From the NCBI GenBank assembly GCA_021234155.1, contig JAJEKV010000005.1:1997294-2061293 (forward strand): a DNA stretch of 64,000 bases, written 5' to 3'. How positions within the stretch are numbered: position 1 is the first letter of the stretch; every line of letters starts with the position of its first letter. Below, piece after piece: positions 57,378-64,000 of the stretch. Under the pieces are notes generated by a model that was given only the letters and a program-made list of their open reading frames with translations, made no database searches and was not told the origin of the DNA. The translations under genes were made by a program, and so were the position numbers. The stretch is from Isoetes taiwanensis. Lineage: Eukaryota; Streptophyta; Lycopodiopsida; Isoetales; Isoetaceae.

Positions 57378-60300
57378 ATTTCTTCAAGAAGGTTAGGATT
57401 TTTCTAATAAAACAACTTTGTCAAGTGTATAAAGGTTGACACTAATAAGAGATTTGTCTATTGATGGCACTTATATTATTTTTCACCTAGATGATTTAGT
57501 CTTCCCTCCTTTGGATAGAATGCGTTTTTAGCCTTTAGACCAGTGTGCATATGATGTTGTAGCATTGCGACTCTTATTCTTCATTCTCATTCCATGACCT
57601 GCTGCCTATCTTATTCTTCTTATTATTATGATTAACTAAATAATATGGGCAAACACACCATCTAATGGAGGTATTTGGACTATATGACACTAATTTGAAG
57701 CATACACAATTGTCAAGTGAAAGTTTTTTGAATTACATGTTGTTTTGATAGAGAAAGAGATGGAAAAATGCTATTTTAACGTCCAAGAGAAGCCATAGAG
57801 AAAGGTCTGCACCTAGCTTTCAATGTGCTAAATGACGATATATAAATGGGACCATTATCTAATGTGAATGAAAAATAGTCTTGCATATTACTGGAGAGAC
57901 GAAGATGATGAAAAGGAATAGTGAATTCATGGCCAAGATGCTATTATTCGGTAATTTTGACTTGTGAGAGTGCTTCATTGCCTTCATACTAGAAGTATGA
58001 GTTTTCTAAACAACTCATTTAAAGTAAGAAAAACTAGAAACGTATGCCCGGCGATGCCGGGCATTAGTCAGGGGCATGTGGAAAGGGTATATATGTGGAG
58101 TTTATAGGTAAAATAAAGAGTTATAAATGTAATCATGTCCATAGATGTAACGATGTGCCAAATAATGTCCATAGACATAATGGGATAATATATGTAATAG
58201 GGTTTGGAAGACCGGGCACATGGAATAGGCAAACATAATAGAATACAACAAACCTAGTGTTTAGGCCAAGAGAGAGAGAGGCCCCTAGTGTTTAGGCTAT
58301 TTACTTTTTGTTGGATGATGGCAAGATAACGGTCTTGCCAAACATTGAATGCGTAGAACCCACACACACACACACACACACACACATAAGGATCAAAGCA
58401 GTCATAAAATTTGTTTTTCCTTAATACAATTGATAGTACGTTCAAATTTGTGGCTAACTTTTACAAACTATAGAATATTGAATATGTATATGAATGACAC
58501 CATACGAATGGTCTCTTCCATATGCTCTATAGGACATGTGTCTAGTTAAACTACTTAGAAATCACATCTACAAACAAAATTTTGAACCTATGTGATGGGT
58601 CAATGATATGTCATTATTTTTACCATGTCATATGTGCATAAAACTTCAATAGAAAGAGTGGTGCAAAACGTGCTCCCTCTCAACAAAAAATAGAAACATG
58701 TATTTTATCTTGAAGAGGCATCTTGTTATTTGGGGTACGTAAACGAAATTCCAACAAAGATTATTAAGTGTAATTATAAAGGGAACATGTAAAAACTTCA
58801 AATAATCAATGCAAGCTGCAACACAAAATGCTAATATACCAAGAGATGATGGGTATTTCTATTTAAAATGTCAAATAAACAATGCATATAATTAGAGGGC
58901 GTCACCTTGCAAAAAGCAACCTATATTGCACCACAAACGGTATTCTATCATCCAATTTGTAATTTGTAACAATGAACAGGAGATTAGAATGAATATGGCA
59001 TGAGGAGTATTTCTGAGGTACACAATACAGAAATCAACCCAAGAAAACATTTTAGGATGATACCCCCGTCCATTTTTAAGTCAAGTGCTTTTTTCCTGTT
59101 CAAATCAGGCTCCGCATGGGATGTACTTCAGCTATTTATTGTGCACTGCCATATCATTGAACTGCAGTTACAGCTTAATAGGTCCATGAGATGAAGAAAA
59201 GCATCAAAGTTGAAAGATTCTAAACCTGTTACTATGCACCAAGTTTTCCCCATATCTGCACATGTGCATCAGATAACTCACTATTAGAGACAAATCTTCT
59301 ACTATCAACACAATCATTCGATCCAAATCTTCAACTGTCAACACAACAACTGAGAAATTTGCATGACTTTGCTATATAACAACAATGGTTACACTATTAT
59401 TATAGATGGTTGTTTGTGATAGCAGAACAGCTAGCATGAAGGATTCATGCTGATTACTACGATGGATACACTCTAGAAATTCTTGTAGAACATGAAAATC
59501 AAATGAAGCGAATGTATCACATGACAGATGAATAGAATAGAATAGAATAGTTTTTTTAACGTCCACGAAGACCAATAGGTGGAAAAAAGAGGCAGCATGT
59601 TTGAACCTGTACTTTATGCATGTGCAGCAGCAGGAAGAAAGCTTAAATGAATGCCTAGTTAAAGTGCAGCATGTAACAAAAGTGTTGTTAAATGAGGCAG
59701 GTAACAAAGTATACTAAGCTAAACTCTAGTAGAAACGCTAAGTTACCAAACTACACCTTCCATGAGGGCAGAACAATGATAGCACCTTCATTATGATGTA
59801 GGCCTTGGAGACTGTCTCGTGGATAGAAAGAGAAAAGAAATAAATAGCTTATGCAGTTAGCCACAGAAAAGCAAATGGGTTGCAAATGGCCACATCCATA
59901 TATTAACTTACCACATAAAACACACGTATGACTTGTTGAACTCTAATATATGACCCTGCAGTATCTAATATAAACCTCAAGTATCTGCAGTGTTAAAGAT
60001 ATGAAATAGAGATAAAGTTAGGAGCAACGCAGAAGCAGAATCAATGTAGAAACTCTACATGACATGAAACATCTACTTCTACATTTTGACACTTTGATAA
60101 CAAAAGGGAACTCTGAAATGCCAAGAAAAAAAATTTGCTCAGACTGCAACCTGTATCTTGCCATTTTAAGTACAAATCTTGCTCAGACAGTTTTTTCTGA
60201 ATTTTGTGGAGGTAGTTTCTGGCTAGGAGCTCAAACTGTTTGGTAATGATTTGTATCATGATCAGGTAATGGAAATAAAATTGGTATCTCTACAGATGCC

Positions 60301-61169
60301 TTGGCTAGTAGGTTATTCGCCTGATGCGCAATAAAACAGTTTCGGCAAGACAATTAAATATGAAGCATATCTATACAGGTTTTTTCTTTAAATGCTTTAA
60401 ATCTATAAAAAGCTGAAAGGTGTATTCTTGCAATGGCTAGGGAATCAGCTCCGGTTATGTGCTTGTAGTTCCAGGGTACAAACCTTGCTCAGATTGCAAC
60501 CTGTACCTTGCCAGGAAAGTCACAACCATTTAAAAATAATGTATAAATGCAACAAACGTTGCAAAACTTCGTTTACCATCTCCAACCAGGCAGAAACACA
60601 TAAAATAAAAGAACGAACACTATATTAAAGAGAAAGATTACCATCCCTTAAGTTCTCTTTGATGACGTGTTGGCCCATGCATAAATGCACATCTTCGCCA
60701 AAGCTTATAATGAACTGCGTTTTGAAAGGAATAAACCAACAACATTACAAAGCAACAGAAAGCATGGATGACAATGAAGCTATTGTTTAACACTTTAATA
60801 ATAACAAATATGATAAAATAGAATAGAGTAATGCACTGACATTGATTTCAAAAGCAAATACAATAACAATAAAAATGATACAAAAAGAGATGCATATGTA
60901 GTCAGTCCATTCCACTGCAGGGAAAGAACCCTTATACTTAAATCCCCTTTGGTGTAAGAAAAGACAATTGTTACCTCCAATAATGATTTTGTAATGCTTA
61001 TCTCGTATTGTTTCCTTCCCCTCATTATGTGATGACTTCATGATGCTTTTAAACTTTCCAGAAAACCTAAGTAGAAGGTTTACTATATGAACATAGAAGA
61101 AAAGAGTTGCTGCTTCATTGCTAACGCTTCCAAGCTCATTGACAGATCCACCAGCATAGCATTTTTGCA
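57378..61169. other. AT-rich spacer, no gene called
   Basis: Mostly AT-rich with short frames. A perfect hairpin GCCCGGC-GAT-GCCGGGC is at 58,046-58,062. A word close to TTGCTCAGACTGCAACCTGT occurs at about 60,136 and 60,488 followed by similar sequence, so a small duplication is present. Confidence 0.5.
58360..58386 (+). repeat. (CA)n microsatellite
   Basis: Thirteen CA units in a row. Confidence 0.97.
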
Positions 61170-61851
61170 TCAATGTTTAGAGGTCATTTTTTCTGTAATA
61201 GAAAATGCAGCAGACTTTATAAAGAGTAATTCATAAGCATCAAAAAGCAAAACCAAAATGCTATAGGTAGATAAAACATGAACCTCAAAAGAGTCTTAGA
61301 TTGTGGCTACGATCTAAGAAGGCAGAAATGTAACAGAAAATTCTAGTGTGAAACGTGCAGATGCAGGATTGCAACAATAATAATCACAGTTTTTCTACAA
61401 CACCAAGAACATTATTGGCAGAGTATATTAGCTCACCCTTTTCGAAGTGCTCTGAGGTTCGTTCGTAGTTAAATGGACTGTTAAACTTAATCAACTCAAC
61501 TGCCTTATCCATTTTCAAGATTCCAGTTTCAACATGGCGCTCTAACATAAAAACATGAAAACACATATGCAAATAGGATCTAACATCTGATTCAAAAGCG
61601 GGATAGTAAGAAACTTGGAATGCAACTGTCTAGGACAAAAGAAAATCCCATGCAGTGAGAAAAACCGGGCATTCTTGGGCTTTTGATGTAAATCCAGCAC
61701 ATATCATTTGTTTAGATGCAGATCGAAATGCAACGGAATAAGGTCTAGACTGCCATAAAACATCAATAGACAATGAAATCACCTGTGTACAGCTCGCAAA
61801 GAAGATTGATGTTGGTCCGTATAGAGAGGTGTTGTGCAGCTAAAGCTGCTG
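61170..61851 (-). CDS. Three terminal exons of an unidentified spliced gene
   Basis: Exons 61,851-61,783 (69 nt), 61,541-61,437 (105 nt) and 61,192-61,170 (23 nt with TGA). All have CAG or TAG acceptors and GTGA donors, and the phases match (1 and 1). The reading gives AALAAQHLSIRTNINLLCEL, then HVETGILKMDKAVELIKFNS, then EHFEK joined to EKMTSKH and stop. The frame stays open across all joins, which is unlikely by chance. Upstream exons probably lie beyond 61,970, where a CAG/GTAAGG donor exists. I do not recognise the protein. The sequence is unlike the transposon genes in the window and may be a cellular gene or a captured piece. Confidence 0.45.
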
Positions 61852-61984
61852 CTACAGATAAAGAATATAAAGGTGTTCATTGGATGCAGTGTCAGATGTT
61901 TCTACCATATCTAAATTAACTTGCAAACATAATCCATTGGAAGCAGAGCTAATCTAGGAGCTTGCCCAAACCTTACCTGCTTGG

Positions 61985-62130
61985 AAGGATCCTTCTATTT
62001 GTAGCGAAAATGAAGATCTATGTTGCCGAAAATGGAGAAACCCTCGTCTCAAAAAGTTTGCTTGCAAGGCTTCTTTTGTTTGCAGCGAAAATGAAGACAT
62101 ACTCCTGCCGAAAATGGAGGAACTCCGTTG
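61985..62130 (-). repeat. Imperfect tandem duplication of an exon-like unit
   Basis: Two ~75-bp units share AGCGAAAATGAAGA and GCCGAAAATGGAG in the same order, about 80 percent alike. A splice donor CAG/GTAAGG (minus) ends the unit at 61,977. Confidence 0.6.
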
Positions 62131-62422
62131 GCACTAAGAAGGAAAGATAGAAAGCATGAGAAACAGTTGTTGGAAACACATACACAAAAAAAAGAGAACA
62201 ACAAAATTAACCTACGTAGCTTCTACCTTGCACATGCTTTTCCGTCTCCGAAGAAGAGATGAAAAATAATGCTCCTCAAAATTTTCTTAAGCTGCTACCT
62301 TCAGTGAACACTTCACAAATGATCTCTTTGTTTCCAAAAGCTAAAATGCTGAGAAATAACACAATCTTATGGTTACTTGCTGCATCACGTTTGGCCATTC
62401 CAAGCGTTTCGACTGTACTCAC

Positions 62423-62637
62423 CCCCTGCCAATCAGGCACACCACCCACATCAACAGCTAGTGGTGCAACTCTGAGGCGCAAAAATGGTAGAGCAGTGAG
62501 AATTGCATCGAGGTGTTCGCATTCAAAGGCAACGTCTGTCGGGCATTCAGTGGCGGCAACTGGATGCCGCAGGGGAGATGCAAGATGAAAGGGAACGCCG
62601 CATGCGGCGTTCCCTGGCACGGGTCCCAACCCCATCA
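62423..62637 (-). CDS. Candidate exon of unknown protein
   Basis: The minus frame from ATG 62,637 runs GLGPVPGNAACG..., through VAATECPTDVAFECEHLDAI and LPFLRLRVAPLAVDVGG, to WQG followed by a good donor GTGAGTAC at 62,422. Codon use looks coding (few rare stops, GC-rich third positions) compared with the AT-rich surroundings. It lies 0.45 kb upstream of the exon set at 61.2-61.9 kb on the same strand, so it may be an earlier exon. Family not recognised. The first 15 codons include a 24-bp palindrome and may not be coding. Confidence 0.35.
62591..62614. repeat. Perfect 24-bp palindrome
   Basis: GGGAACGCCGCA is followed at once by its reverse complement. It is GC-rich in an AT-rich setting. 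Confidence 0.9.
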
Positions 62638-62639
62638 CA

Positions 62640-64000
62640 AAATAAAAAAGAAGATATGATAATTAGCACATGAATAACATGGGATTACATGTTTATTGAG
62701 TTCGATGCAACGTCATAGTGATGTTGAAGGCATACGTAACCAAATAAAAACGCGAATTACAAATGCAACATCTATACTTGAACTAATCATATATCTTGAT
62801 TTTTGTATTCCTTTTATAATAAAACAATGCCAAAGACATAAATGCTTGGTTCATGTAGTTATTACGGATTGTAACATACTAGAGGGCAACATAAATGAAC
62901 CTCACATCCCCCTACATAAAATACTTTTCCATTTATTAGCAAGCTTGTTTTTTTAGTAAAATGATTGTTTATGAAAATCTCCATTGCAAGCAAGTTGATT
63001 GGTATAAATACTAACAACGTGGAAATTTGCATTCCATTTAGCAAGTTGAATAGTATAATTACCAACATCGTGTTTTTGACAGAGACGGCCATCCTTGTCA
63101 GGGTGCATCCCAATAAAGGGATTAAAAAAACAATGGTAAACATAGTAACAACATATGTAGTGGCTAAGGTATTGACATAATCCTCAATAGAGCAGGAGCC
63201 CATCATTAACCTAGTTGGAAAGTGGTTATTTTTGTGCATATGTTTGTCATCCATTAGAAATGTAATGATTCTAATGTATAAAGTCACATCCAGTTTCCAC
63301 TTGGGGAATGGTGCAAAGGAAGATCCAGCAGCAACGTTTGCTTTGCCTAATCACGATGGCAGTCACCTCAACCCAACATCGAACGATACAGAACACAAGC
63401 AGCTCGATTCAGTGGATCATTGTTATGGCATTTTCAAAGTGGGAATGATGTGAGCAAATGAGGAAGTCGATGAATGAGACACTTGTGGCCATGATAGAAA
63501 AAAGGTTCCACATGAGGATGCTTCAAGCATAAGAACTTAAAAAAAAAAATGGAACCCTATTTTTTAAAACCTAAAAGAAGAGAGGTAGGGTGAAAGAAAT
63601 GGCATAAAAAACATACATAGATAGACCGATGACATTATCTGCGCCCGATCTGGGTTAGAAAATCGAGAACGGAAACCTAGATTGGGTTCGTGTTGTGGAA
63701 ACCTAGAGTGGTTAGGGGAAACTAGTCTAGGTTTCCAATAAAAGATACTGCTCTAGGTTTCCTTCGGATCCATTAATTGCCGGGAAAAGGGTCTTATAGG
63801 GCTTTAAATGGTGTTACAGACATTAAATTGCCATTTAAGGCAAGAAATCGTCGGGATTTAAGGCCGTTTAAGGCATGAATTTCGTTGCACCATTCTTTTC
63901 CATTCTTCAAAGGCAAAAATTGGAGCTCGAAGAAAGAAATCGAGGATGGGATCCCCAGATCTGCATCGGGCTTTCCAAAGGGAAGCAAACCCCACATCGG
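62640..64000. other. No gene called; inverted GGAAACCTAG words near the end
   Basis: AT-rich to 63,600. Then GGAAACCTAG at about 63,674 and 63,698 faces CTAGGTTTCC at about 63,731 and 63,752. Frames up to 73 codons are not supported by other evidence. Confidence 0.45.

Noticed and set aside
58349-58549. ORF with Thr-His repeats
   Set aside because: Generated by the (CA)n microsatellite.
60787-61173. 128-codon minus ORF as a membrane protein
   Set aside because: It begins just after the stop of the spliced exon set, and its hydrophobic tail comes from AT-rich DNA; likely 3' UTR.

Overview
The window looks like a heterochromatic, repeat-dominated stretch of a large plant nuclear genome. The evidence is a chromodomain-bearing Ty3/gypsy element, two kinds of LINE, tRNA-derived SINE-like pieces, GT-AG introns, DUF4283-type and DUF7869-like mobile genes, and AT-rich spacers with microsatellites. 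Large eukaryotic DDE transposases together with an L1-type coiled-coil ORF1 would fit a non-seed plant, but that is a guess. There is no bacterial, organellar or clearly viral gene, and almost every reading frame is broken by stops or frameshifts.

Region 1 (1-3.2 kb, minus strand): remains of two unlike LINEs butted together. One is a DUF4283 ORF1 containing a 445-bp fold-back element. The other is an L1-type coiled-coil/RRM ORF1 followed by the start of an APE endonuclease.

Region 2 (3.4-15.6 kb): a duplicated unit built around arrays of the 18-bp palindrome CGGTATAAATTTATACCG, with a TATA box and start codon on one side. In the first unit the other side holds a divergently read multi-exon gene with BAH-like and DIPY (methylase-like) signatures. 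A second copy of that gene at 11.1-12.5 kb carries a ParB-like domain. A DUF7869-type transposase-like gene follows the first array. Three breakpoints in the region all sit at TTAA.

Region 3 (16.655-54.153 kb): one DNA transposon with 22-bp inverted ends and a 4-bp TTGG target duplication. It carries a DDE-type transposase gene on plus and a degraded, possibly Ulp1-like gene on minus. A 28.8-kb LTR retrotransposon (19,644-48,439, ATGTG duplication) is inserted in the transposase coding sequence. Two 322-bp MITEs of the same terminal-repeat family sit in the retrotransposon (TAGC duplication) and in the transposase gene (CATT duplication). The retrotransposon is on minus and is a chimera. It has two collinear gag-pol-plus-accessory-ORF blocks, separated by 8.1 kb that includes an opposite-strand fragment of another gypsy element.

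Region 4 (54.2-64 kb): a SINE-like piece, a 5'-truncated LINE with a 15-bp target duplication and poly(A), AT-rich spacer, and a short set of spliced minus-strand exons near 61-62.6 kb that may belong to a real cellular gene.

Insertion order inferred from nesting: DNA transposon first, then the LTR retrotransposon, then the MITE inside it. The MITE in the transposase gene arrived separately.
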